This document shows positions 6,096 to 12,780 of a DNA stretch of 21,847 bases, piece after piece; the first letter of the stretch is position 1, and each line of letters starts with the position of its first letter. Position numbers and translations under genes: made by a program. Under the pieces are notes generated by a model. That model was not told where the DNA came from. It saw only the letters and a program-made list of their open reading frames with translations, and ran no database searches. Source of the stretch: an uncultured Aquimonas sp. (lineage in GTDB: Bacteria; Pseudomonadota; Gammaproteobacteria; Xanthomonadales; Xanthomonadaceae); contig CAMLOR010000034.1 in the NCBI GenBank assembly GCA_946481615.1, positions 1-21,847 of the forward strand. Direction: 5' to 3'.

Positions 6096-7540
6096 GCGGC
6101 GGCAGCGCGCGCCGTCGAAATCTTGAGCGCGATCCACCCACCGAACAACACCCAGAACGCAAACAGCGCCGTCGTTCCCAGGTGGAACTGCTTGGCGACA
6201 TCCGCGAAACCGTCGCCCAGGATGACGCTTGCGAATGAAACCTGCGCGTAGCCGGCGCACATCGTCATCGCGAAAAGCAACGGCGCGGGGCCCTTCGTGC
6301 GCCGCGCAGCGATGACGAGCGCAAGCACGATCGTGCAAGGCAGGAAGAAGAAGGCGAGGTAGGCCGCGAACGGCAGTTCGGAGAACGGCCGGTCGAGCGT
6401 CGCGAACGACAGCGGCAAGGCGACGGACACGCCGCTTTCGACCTTGCCGAGCAGGTCCGGGATCCAGGGCCGCGCCTTGCGCAGGCCCGCGCTCGCCATC
6501 GACACCATCGTCGAGGGGTTGGCGATCAGCGCTGCGACGATCTGCCCCCGGCCCAGTTCGAACAGCGCCGGACACGGGTGCGACGTCTGCACTCCCTCGG
6601 AGAACCAGGTCTTGCCCGCATGCTCCGCGCAGGCCTCGGGGAGCCCGAGGTCGCGTGCCATCGCTGTGCGGTCCGGGGCAGGCGTGGATCCGAGCACGGC
6701 CTGCAGCACGGTGTTGGTCAGGTTCGCGTGGCGCATGCTTTGGGTGGCGGCCTCCTGCAGGTGCCACGCCTGCAGGCCGACGCCCGCGATTGCGCCGATC
6801 AGCGCGGCTGCGACGACGCGCCGCGGAAGCCGCTCCCGCGCGAGGCTGGTGGCCACCGCGGCACCCAGCAGCACGAGGCCGAAGGCGAGGTGCTGGATCT
6901 TGCTCAGGCAGGCCAGCACGATGGCGAGCGCCAGCGCGACGCAGACCACGGCCGAGGGTCTGCGGATCGCGATCGCCGCCAGCGCGACCGAAAGATAGGC
7001 GAAGAACACGGCCGCGAACTCCGCGTACATCGCATTGAGATAGATCGTGACCGCCGGGTCGAACAGCACGACGAGCGCGACGACCGCATTGAGCAGGGCG
7101 CCCGCGGGCGATCCGGTCGCCCCGAACGCATACGACACGCCAGCGACCGCCAGCAGCAGCGCCGCCAGCTTCAGCGTGCCTAGCAGTTTCAGCGAGAACG
7201 CGTGGTCAGGTGCGGCGTCCGCCGAGGCACGCATCAGCGGCAGGGCCATGAAGGCGAACAGCGCCTCGGAGCTGAAGAAACATCCGGGATCGACATCGTC
7301 GCGGAACGTGTAGCGCTCGATCGGTGCCTGCCAGCTGTTCGACCACGGCGGCACCTCGGCGCCGCGCAGCGGCCAGGCGCCGATGCAGCCCTGCACGCGG
7401 ATCATGTCGTAGTTGTTGGCCAGGCCGATCATTGGCTCGTGCCGTACGAGCGACAGGCCGCGCCAGAGGCAGAGCAGCAGCGCCACCAGCGTCAGCACGG
7501 TGGCGAGCCGCGCGCGCCGGCGGCCGATCGCGGTTTCCAT
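6071..7540 (-). CDS. polytopic membrane protein, possibly GT-C-type glycosyltransferase
   Basis: A 489-residue protein with about 10-12 predicted membrane segments. After the first one comes a long exported loop with [16 protein letters not shown] and [13 protein letters not shown], followed by many hydrophobic helices. Acidic or Asn-Asp residues just after TM1 and an overall multi-TM layout resemble GT-C hexose transferases (WsfD-like), but I cannot assign it firmly. It is the last gene of a minus-strand operon, starting 2 nt after the glutamine-amidotransferase stop. An alternative ATG at 7552 would overlap that gene. No strong Shine-Dalgarno marks either start. Its 3' end overlaps the macrodomain gene by 25 bp, tail to tail. 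Confidence 0.75.
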   Translation of the reverse strand: METAIGRRRARLATVLTLVALLLCLWRGLSLVRHEPMIGLANNYDMIRVQGCIGAWPLRGAEVPPWSNSWQAPIERYTFRDDVDPGCFFSSEALFAFMALPLMRASADAAPDHAFSLKLLGTLKLAALLLAVAGVSYAFGATGSPAGALLNAVVALVVLFDPAVTIYLNAMYAEFAAVFFAYLSVALAAIAIRRPSAVVCVALALAIVLACLSKIQHLAFGLVLLGAAVATSLARERLPRRVVAAALIGAIAGVGLQAWHLQEAATQSMRHANLTNTVLQAVLGSTPAPDRTAMARDLGLPEACAEHAGKTWFSEGVQTSHPCPALFELGRGQIVAALIANPSTMVSMASAGLRKARPWIPDLLGKVESGVSVALPLSFATLDRPFSELPFAAYLAFFFLPCTIVLALVIAARRTKGPAPLLFAMTMCAGYAQVSFASVILGDGFADVAKQFHLGTTALFAFWVLFGGWIALKISTARAAAAQVSSSSR

Positions 7541-7542
7541 GT

Positions 7543-8286
7543 TCACGCCCATTCGCGCGAGGGCAGCACGATGCGCTTCTGCGGCCGCCCGACGAGATCG
7601 AGGAAGGCCTCGAACACGCCGTGCGCGCGTTGCTGCATCGGGCCGACATGGCGCGCGGTGTCGTCGCGCACGCGCCGTTCGTCGTGGCCGGTGGCGAGCA
7701 GTTCCTCGCGATAGGCCGGCACGGCCAGCCAGCGCTCGACCAGCGCGGCGTCCATCTCCAGGTGGAACTGGAAACCGTAGGCGTTGCCGCCGTAGCGGAA
7801 CGCCTGGCAATCCCAGTTTTCGGTGCGGGCCAGATGTTGCGCGCCGGACGGCAGATCGAACCCGAACCCGTGCCACTGGAACACCGGCGCCGATGCCGGC
7901 AGCGCGCCGAGCACCGGATCGTCGCCGGCAATGCGTTGCAGCTCGTGCCAGCCGATCTCGGGGCGCTCGAGCCTGCGGATCGGCGCGCCCAGCACATGCG
8001 CCAGCAACTGCGCGCCGAGGCAGATGCCGAGCACGGGCTTGTCCTGCGCGAGTGCGCGCTCGATGGCGCGCAACTCGGTCAACAGATGGCGGCGATGCTC
8101 GCGGTCCTCGACATTCATCGGCCCGCCCAGCACGACAAGGCCGCGGTAGCGGTCGACGTCCGGCTGCGCCTGCGGATCGCGCTCGAAGTTGACGAAGCGG
8201 ATGCGGTGGCCGCGCCGCCGGATCAGCGGATCGAGCGTGCCGAGCGGTTCGGCCGCGACGTGCTGGAAGACGAGGACGCGCGACAT
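7543..8286 (-). CDS. class I glutamine amidotransferase-like protein
   Basis: A 247-residue protein of the GATase-1 fold, similar to stand-alone GuaA-like amidotransferases. It has the oxyanion segment LVVLGGPMNV near 50-59, the nucleophile elbow GICLGAQLLA with Cys89, and the downstream FQFHLEMD with His175 and Glu177, completing the triad. The family frees ammonia from glutamine or hydrolyses gamma-glutamyl bonds; there is no synthetase domain, so the acceptor is unknown. It starts 4 nt after the M14 peptidase stop and ends 2 nt before the membrane protein. The open frame extending upstream to 8745 is antisense noise within the peptidase gene. Confidence 0.9.
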   Translation of the reverse strand: MSRVLVFQHVAAEPLGTLDPLIRRRGHRIRFVNFERDPQAQPDVDRYRGLVVLGGPMNVEDREHRRHLLTELRAIERALAQDKPVLGICLGAQLLAHVLGAPIRRLERPEIGWHELQRIAGDDPVLGALPASAPVFQWHGFGFDLPSGAQHLARTENWDCQAFRYGGNAYGFQFHLEMDAALVERWLAVPAYREELLATGHDERRVRDDTARHVGPMQQRAHGVFEAFLDLVGRPQKRIVLPSREWA

Positions 8287-8290
8287 CGCT

Positions 8291-10060
8291 TCAGCGCGGC
8301 GCGCTGTCCGTGCGGAACACCGGATACAGACCGTAGCGCGTGTCCCAGCTCGGATGGCGGCGGTGGAAGAAGGCCAGGCGTGCGCCCGCATCCTTCGCGA
8401 AGGCGGCGTCGCTGGCCACGCGCTGCTCGAACTCGGCCTTGAGCGCCGGATCCTTCGCGAGCATTTCGCGCGCCACGTCCTCGGCGACGTAGGCTTCCAT
8501 GTATTCCTTGGGCTCGAAGTGGTTGTTGAACGCGCCCCAGGCCGCGAGGCTGTCGGTGGCCTGCGGTTCGAGCAAGGCCATGACGAGACGCGCCTTGGAC
8601 TGCGCGATCGGCACGAACAGCGAGCCTGCCGGCAGCGACTGCGTTTCCGGCTTCCAGGCGCCGCCCAGCGTGACGCGCTGATGGCCTTCGACCGAGCCGG
8701 CCGCGAATTCCATCTTGTCGGCGCGGAAGGCTTCGACCTTCGCATCGGCCAGCGGCTGGGTCAGGCGCGTGTAGGCCACGCTGTGCGTGTCGAGCGCCTG
8801 CGCCACGCGTTCGGCCTGTGCGGCGGGCACGAGATAGCCCGCGCGCGGGGCCGGGATTTCCAGGCTCGGTTTCAGCTCGTCGCGCAGTTTCAGCTTCCAG
8901 ACCTGCGGCGTGGTTTCGTCGTAGCGGGTCATCAGCGCACCGGAGATCTCGGAAGGCTTGCGCTCGTAGGCGTAGCCGCGGAAGTCGATCTCGCGCTCCT
9001 TGTCGGTGGCGGCGAATTCGAGCGCCACCGGCTGGCCGGCGAGCGCGGCCGCGCGGGCATCGGCGGCGTGCGCGCGTGCCGCCCAGTCCTTGCCGTGCTC
9101 GGCGAGCTGTTCCATCACGCCGACGATGGTGTTGCGCGTGATGCGCACGCGGGTCGGGTAATCCTTCCACGAGTGCGTTTCCACCAGCATGGCGAGGCGG
9201 TTGCGCAGCCAGAAATAGCCGGTGGAGAAGCGCGGCGGCGCCACCACGTCGATGAAGCCCGACTGCGGATCGTCGGAGACCACGAACGAAGGATAGAACT
9301 CGATCGGCAGCGACCCGCCCTCGGCCAGCTTGGCGACCGTCGTGCGGCGCAGCGCGAGCCCGGCTTCGCGCAGGGCGGCGTCGCCGGCATTGAGCGGTTC
9401 CACCTGGATGGAGACATCGTGCTCGAACTTCGCGCCGTCGGTGACGTGCAGGTCGACCGTGACCAGCGGATCCCAGGTCTCGACCAGCTTCAGCATGGCG
9501 CGCATTTCCGGCGCGTCGGCCTTGAGGTAGTCGCGGTTGAGGTTGAGGTTCTGCGCGGTGGTGCGCCAGCCCATTTCCTCGGGGCCGCGCTGGTTCGGCC
9601 GGTTCCAGCGGCCGAAGCGTTCGTGGCCGTCGACGCTGAAGACCGGCACGAACACCAGCACGGTGTCGGCCAGCGCGCCCTTGGCCGCTTCGCCGTCGAG
9701 CATCTGGCGCAGGGCCAGGAAACCGGCGTCCTTGCCGTCGATCTCGCCGGCATGGATGCCGCCCTGCATCAACACCACCGGCAGGCCGGCGCTGCGTGCC
9801 GCGCCCGGCGTGAGCGCGCCGCGCGTGTTGGCGACGAGATAGTGCATGGGGCGGCCTTCGGGCGTGGTGCCGAAGGTCTCGCAGCGCACGGCCTTGGGAT
9901 ATTTCGCCGCGAAGGCGGTGCATAGCGCGATGGTTTCGTCGTAGCGCGCCGTGCGCTGGAAATGCGAGCGCTCGGCGGTGCTGATCAGCGCCTCGTCGGC
10001 GGCGAAGGCGGGCAGGGCGAAGAGGGTGGCGAGCAGCGTGGCGAGAGCAGTGCGGCGCAT
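8291..10060 (-). CDS. secreted M14-family zinc carboxypeptidase-like protein
   Basis: A 589-residue protein with a Sec signal peptide (RR at 2-3, hydrophobic core, cleavage near AFA-AD at 20). Zinc ligands fit M14: GGIHAGE gives His103 and Glu106, and DLHVTDG gives His205. The substrate carboxylate-binding pair appears as NLNLNRDY (Asn175-Arg176), and MLVETHSWKDY places the catalytic Glu at 294. The protein is long for M14 because about 250 residues follow the catalytic domain; these look like a beta-rich C-terminal region (KLKLRDELKPSLEIPAP onward) common in this periplasmic subgroup. It probably trims peptides or cell-wall peptides in the periplasm. First gene of a three-gene operon. Confidence 0.9.
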   Translation of the reverse strand: MRRTALATLLATLFALPAFAADEALISTAERSHFQRTARYDETIALCTAFAAKYPKAVRCETFGTTPEGRPMHYLVANTRGALTPGAARSAGLPVVLMQGGIHAGEIDGKDAGFLALRQMLDGEAAKGALADTVLVFVPVFSVDGHERFGRWNRPNQRGPEEMGWRTTAQNLNLNRDYLKADAPEMRAMLKLVETWDPLVTVDLHVTDGAKFEHDVSIQVEPLNAGDAALREAGLALRRTTVAKLAEGGSLPIEFYPSFVVSDDPQSGFIDVVAPPRFSTGYFWLRNRLAMLVETHSWKDYPTRVRITRNTIVGVMEQLAEHGKDWAARAHAADARAAALAGQPVALEFAATDKEREIDFRGYAYERKPSEISGALMTRYDETTPQVWKLKLRDELKPSLEIPAPRAGYLVPAAQAERVAQALDTHSVAYTRLTQPLADAKVEAFRADKMEFAAGSVEGHQRVTLGGAWKPETQSLPAGSLFVPIAQSKARLVMALLEPQATDSLAAWGAFNNHFEPKEYMEAYVAEDVAREMLAKDPALKAEFEQRVASDAAFAKDAGARLAFFHRRHPSWDTRYGLYPVFRTDSAPR

Positions 10061-10087
10061 GGCGGTCTCGGAAAGGGAACTGCCGCG

Positions 10088-10111
10088 ATGTTAACCGCGC
10101 TCCGCCATACT
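10088..10111. promoter_or_regulatory. divergent -10 elements, M14 peptidase and PlsC-like gene
   Basis: On the minus strand TAACAT (10093 down to 10088) lies 27 nt upstream of the peptidase ATG and would give a leader of about 20 nt. On the plus strand CATACT (10106-10111) is followed by exactly 6 nt and then the ATG at 10118, the same leaderless geometry as at other genes here. No clear -35 is seen on either strand. Confidence 0.45.
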
Positions 10112-10117
10112 GTGCCG

Positions 10118-11041
10118 ATGCTTTTCGCCTTGCCCCTGCCGCTGCGCGTTCCGCTCATCGTGGCGACGATCGCGGCCAGCACCCTGCTGCACTGCGCGGT
10201 ACTGATGGCGGCCGCGCTCGCCAAGGCCCTGGCGCCGGCGGCGGCGCGGCCGCGCTGGAGCGACCGGCTGGCGCGCATCGCCGAATCGTGGATCGGCGTC
10301 AACAGCGCCCTGATCCGGCACGGCACGCGCACGCGCTTCGAGCTGGAACTGCCCGAAGGCCTGCACCGCGAGGCGAGCTACCTCGTGCTGGCCAATCACC
10401 AGAGCTGGGTCGACATCCCGGTGCTGCAGTACGTGTTCAACCGCCGCGTCCCGCTGCTGCGCTTCTTCCTCAAGCAGGAACTGATCTGGGTGCCACTGCT
10501 CGGCGTCGCCTGGTGGGCGCTGGATTTCCCCTTCATGCGGCGCTATTCGAAGGAACGGCTGGCGCGCCGGCCCGAGCTGGCCGGTACCGACATCGACGCC
10601 ACGCGGCGCGCCTGCGAGAAATTCCGCGAGGTGCCGGTGGCGGTGATGAACTTCGTCGAGGGCACGCGCTTCACCGCGGAGAAGCATGCGAAGGGCTCGC
10701 CTTACCGTCACCTGCTGCGGCCGAAGGCGGGCGGCGTCGCCTTCGTGCTCGATGCGATGGGCGGCATGTTGCAGGGCGTGCTGGACGTGACGGTGGTGTA
10801 TCCGGGCGGCCGGCCGACGCTGGGGCAGCTCGTGTGCGGGCGCATCCCGGCGGTGCGCATGCACGTGCGCGTGCTGCCGGTGCCGGCCGAGGCGATCGGC
10901 GCGGACTACGAAAGCGACCCGGAATTCCGCGCGCGGTTCCAGGAATGGATCAACGGGCTGTGGGCGGAGAAGGACGCGCGCATCGAGGCGATGCAGCCCG
11001 CGAGCGGAGACCGGGGCGGCGGTTCGAGAGGCTCACCGTGA
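10118..11041 (+). CDS. PlsC/YihG-like 1-acyl-glycerol-3-phosphate acyltransferase
   Basis: A 307-residue membrane-associated lysophosphatidate acyltransferase-type protein. An N-terminal hydrophobic segment spans about residues 3-35. The HX4D motif is NHQSWVD (His94, Asp99) and the acyl-acceptor block is FVEGTR at 179-184, both intact. The layout, with DFPFMRRYSKE and then LRPKAGGVAFVLDAM, resembles E. coli YihG. It would acylate lysophosphatidic acid at sn-2 in phospholipid synthesis. The start at 10118 was preferred over an in-frame ATG at 10088, because a CATACT hexamer lies between them. The last 7 codons and the stop codon lie inside a repeat element, so the GGGSRGSP tail is probably repeat-derived. 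Confidence 0.87.
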   Translation: MLFALPLPLRVPLIVATIAASTLLHCAVLMAAALAKALAPAAARPRWSDRLARIAESWIGVNSALIRHGTRTRFELELPEGLHREASYLVLANHQSWVDIPVLQYVFNRRVPLLRFFLKQELIWVPLLGVAWWALDFPFMRRYSKERLARRPELAGTDIDATRRACEKFREVPVAVMNFVEGTRFTAEKHAKGSPYRHLLRPKAGGVAFVLDAMGGMLQGVLDVTVVYPGGRPTLGQLVCGRIPAVRMHVRVLPVPAEAIGADYESDPEFRARFQEWINGLWAEKDARIEAMQPASGDRGGGSRGSP

Positions 11042-11080
11042 ACGGCTCTCCACACCCGTTCGGGGTGAGCCTGTCGAACC
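11021..11080. repeat. long imperfect inverted repeat (second REP-like family)
   Basis: Left arm 11021-11045 begins GGTTCGAGAGGCTCACCGTG; right arm 11056-11080 begins CCGTTCGGGGTGAGCCTGTC. The arms are about 25 nt with few mismatches around a 10-nt loop. The GACAGGCTCACCCCGAACGG core is a repeat type found in many GC-rich proteobacteria. It sits between the convergent PlsC-like and phzF-like genes, overlaps the former's stop codon, and could act as a bidirectional terminator or RNA-stabilising hairpin, although no T-tract is present. Confidence 0.75.
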
Positions 11081-11086
11081 CGCGCC

Positions 11087-11968
11087 TCACCCCGGCCAGC
11101 GCACCGTGCCATCCACCACCACGTGGCTGCGGCCGCCAACCCACACTTCGCCGCCTTCGATGCGGATCAGGATGCGTGCATCGCGGCCGATCTCGCGGCC
11201 CTGGCTGACGCGGTAGCCCTGCGCGAGCGGCCCGGCGGGCTCGCGCGCGGCGAGGTAGGCCGCGACCAGCCCATTGGCCGCGCCCGAGGCCGGATCCTCG
11301 ACGATGCCCACGCCGGCCGGGAAGGCGCGCACGGCCAGGTCGTAATCGCCGCTGCGGCTGCGCGCGAACACGCACAGGCCGAGGCTGTCGCTGGCGTGCG
11401 CCAGCGCGGCGATGGCGGCGTGATTGGGATGCCAGCCGCGCAGATCGGCCTCGTGTTCGAACTCGGCGATCCACCATTGCCGCCCGCCTTCGACGAAGGC
11501 CGGCGGCCGCGCGCCGAGTTTCACCGCACCCAGGATGCCGCGCAGCTGCGGATCGGCATCCAGCCCCTCGCGCAGCACGCGCGCCGGCGGCGCCTGCACG
11601 AACAGGCGGTGCTCGGCGCCATCGCCTTCGCTGCGGATCGGCAGCAGCCCGGCGCCGCATTCCTGCACCAGCGTCGGCTTGTCCATCACGAAGCCGGTGG
11701 CGAGCGCGGCGTGCGCGCTGCCGATGGTCGGATGACCGGCGAACGGGATCTCGCGGGACGGCGTGAAGATGCGCAGCCGGTAATCGGCTCCGGGCGTTTC
11801 GGGCGGCAGCAGGAAGGTGGTCTCGACCAGATTGGTCCAGGCCGCGAAGCGCTGCATCGCCTCGGCGCGCCAGCCGCGCGCGTCCACCACCACGCCCAGC
11901 GGATTGCCACCGCCGGCGCGCTCGGTGAACACGTCCAGTTGCAGGAAACGCACGCTGGCGTCGCTCAT
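11087..11968 (-). CDS. PhzF-family isomerase/epimerase
   Basis: A 293-residue protein with the PhzF/YddE two-lobed diaminopimelate-epimerase-like fold. Near the N-terminus are FLQLDVFTERAGGGNPLGVV and NLVETTFLLPP with the catalytic acid Glu49. FAGHPTIGSAHA (GHP at 78-80) follows, and the second lobe carries EDPASGAANG at 224-233. Members catalyse hydrogen shifts on small cyclic or amino-acid-like substrates; no phenazine genes are nearby, so the substrate is unknown. Two adjacent ATGs (11971 and 11968) are in frame; 11968 is favoured because AAGGGGG lies 4 nt upstream of it. The gene is divergent from the rhomboid gene. Confidence 0.9.
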   Translation of the reverse strand: MSDASVRFLQLDVFTERAGGGNPLGVVVDARGWRAEAMQRFAAWTNLVETTFLLPPETPGADYRLRIFTPSREIPFAGHPTIGSAHAALATGFVMDKPTLVQECGAGLLPIRSEGDGAEHRLFVQAPPARVLREGLDADPQLRGILGAVKLGARPPAFVEGGRQWWIAEFEHEADLRGWHPNHAAIAALAHASDSLGLCVFARSRSGDYDLAVRAFPAGVGIVEDPASGAANGLVAAYLAAREPAGPLAQGYRVSQGREIGRDARILIRIEGGEVWVGGRSHVVVDGTVRWPG

Positions 11969-11986
11969 CATGCCCCCTTCGGGCGG

Positions 11987-11994
11987 GCTATAGT
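11987..11994. promoter_or_regulatory. overlapping divergent -10 elements, phzF-like and rhomboid genes
   Basis: TATAGT on the plus strand (11989-11994) would start the rhomboid transcript near 12001, leaving a leader of about 25 nt with AGGGA before its GTG. TATAGC on the minus strand (11992 down to 11987) lies 18 nt upstream of the ATG at 11968 and leaves AAGGGGG in the leader. The two hexamers share four base pairs. This is motif inference. Confidence 0.45.
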
Positions 11995-12025
11995 TCCGGC
12001 CCGCGACTTTAATGCAGGGACGGCC

Positions 12026-12643
12026 GTGACGATCACTCTCAACCTCATCCTGATCGGCGTCACCGTGGTGGTGTCCTGGCTCGCGTGGCAGAACTCGCGG
12101 CTGCTCGACCGCCTGATGCTGTGGTCGCCGGCGATCACGCGCAAGGGCGAGGTGCATCGCCTGGTGACCTACGGCTTCGTGCACGGCGACGGGCAGCATC
12201 TGCTGTTCAACATGATCACGCTGTACTTCTTCGGGCAGCTGATCGAGCAGGCTTTCCGCCCGTATCTCGGGGCCTACGGTTACGTGCTCTTCTATCTGGC
12301 CGCGCTGGTCGTTTCGATCCTTCCCTCCTACCTCGAGCATCGCCACGACCCCTCGTACCGCAGCCTCGGGGCCTCGGGCGCGGTGTCGGCCGTGATGTTC
12401 GCCTTCATCCTGCTGCAGCCCTGGGCGCTGATCTTCGTGTTCTTCATCCCGGTGCCGGCGATCATCTACGCCGCGCTGTACGTGGCCTACAGCGTCTGGG
12501 CCGAGCGCCGCGGGCGCGACAACGTCAACCACAGCGCGCATCTGTGGGGCGCGGGCTTCGGCGTGCTCTTCAGCCTGGCGATGGACCCGCGCATCGCGTC
12601 GCGCTTCTTCGCGCGGCTGTTCGATCCGGGTTTCGGAGGCTAG
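12026..12643 (+). CDS. rhomboid-family intramembrane serine protease
   Basis: A 205-residue protein with about six membrane segments and a complete rhomboid active site. The serine is in GASG (Ser117), the general base His172 is in NHSAHLWGAGFG, and the oxyanion pair His58 and Asn62 is in HLLFNM. The start is a GTG with AGGGA (12016-12020) about 5 nt upstream; the open frame further upstream is antisense to the phzF-like gene. It would cleave transmembrane helices within the inner membrane. No substrate is evident nearby. The TAG stop sits one base before a REP-like hairpin pair. Confidence 0.92.
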   Translation: MTITLNLILIGVTVVVSWLAWQNSRLLDRLMLWSPAITRKGEVHRLVTYGFVHGDGQHLLFNMITLYFFGQLIEQAFRPYLGAYGYVLFYLAALVVSILPSYLEHRHDPSYRSLGASGAVSAVMFAFILLQPWALIFVFFIPVPAIIYAALYVAYSVWAERRGRDNVNHSAHLWGAGFGVLFSLAMDPRIASRFFARLFDPGFGG

Positions 12644-12644
12644 C

Positions 12645-12730
12645 CGTCGTTCCCGCGAAGGCGGGGACCCAGTGGCTTTGCTCTCCCGCACGCCGCAAGT
12701 CACTGGATTCCCGCCTTCGCGGGAATGACG
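12645..12730. repeat. inverted pair of REP-like repeats (BIME-like)
   Basis: Left copy 12645-12674 (starts CGTCGTTCCCGCGAAGGCGG) and right copy 12701-12730 (starts CACTGGATTCCCGCCTTCGC) are about 30-nt inverted arms with three mismatches, separated by 26 nt. They belong to the same family as the cluster at 2837-2985. The element fills most of the rhomboid-to-acyltransferase gap and can fold into one long hairpin or two small ones. Confidence 0.88.
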
Positions 12731-12780
12731 AGGCCGGTCTGCAACGCAGTTGCAATGCACGCACGGCATGCTCGCCGCGC

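Noticed and set aside
10088..10117. Alternative ATG at 10088 for the PlsC-like acyltransferase
   Set aside because: It overlaps the predicted minus-strand -10 and precedes the CATACT hexamer. It is not excluded, but 10118 fits the recurring 6-nt geometry.
11123..12025. Upstream part of the rhomboid frame as coding
   Set aside because: Antisense to the phzF-like gene. The first rhomboid membrane segment begins at the GTG at 12026 with AGGGA upstream.
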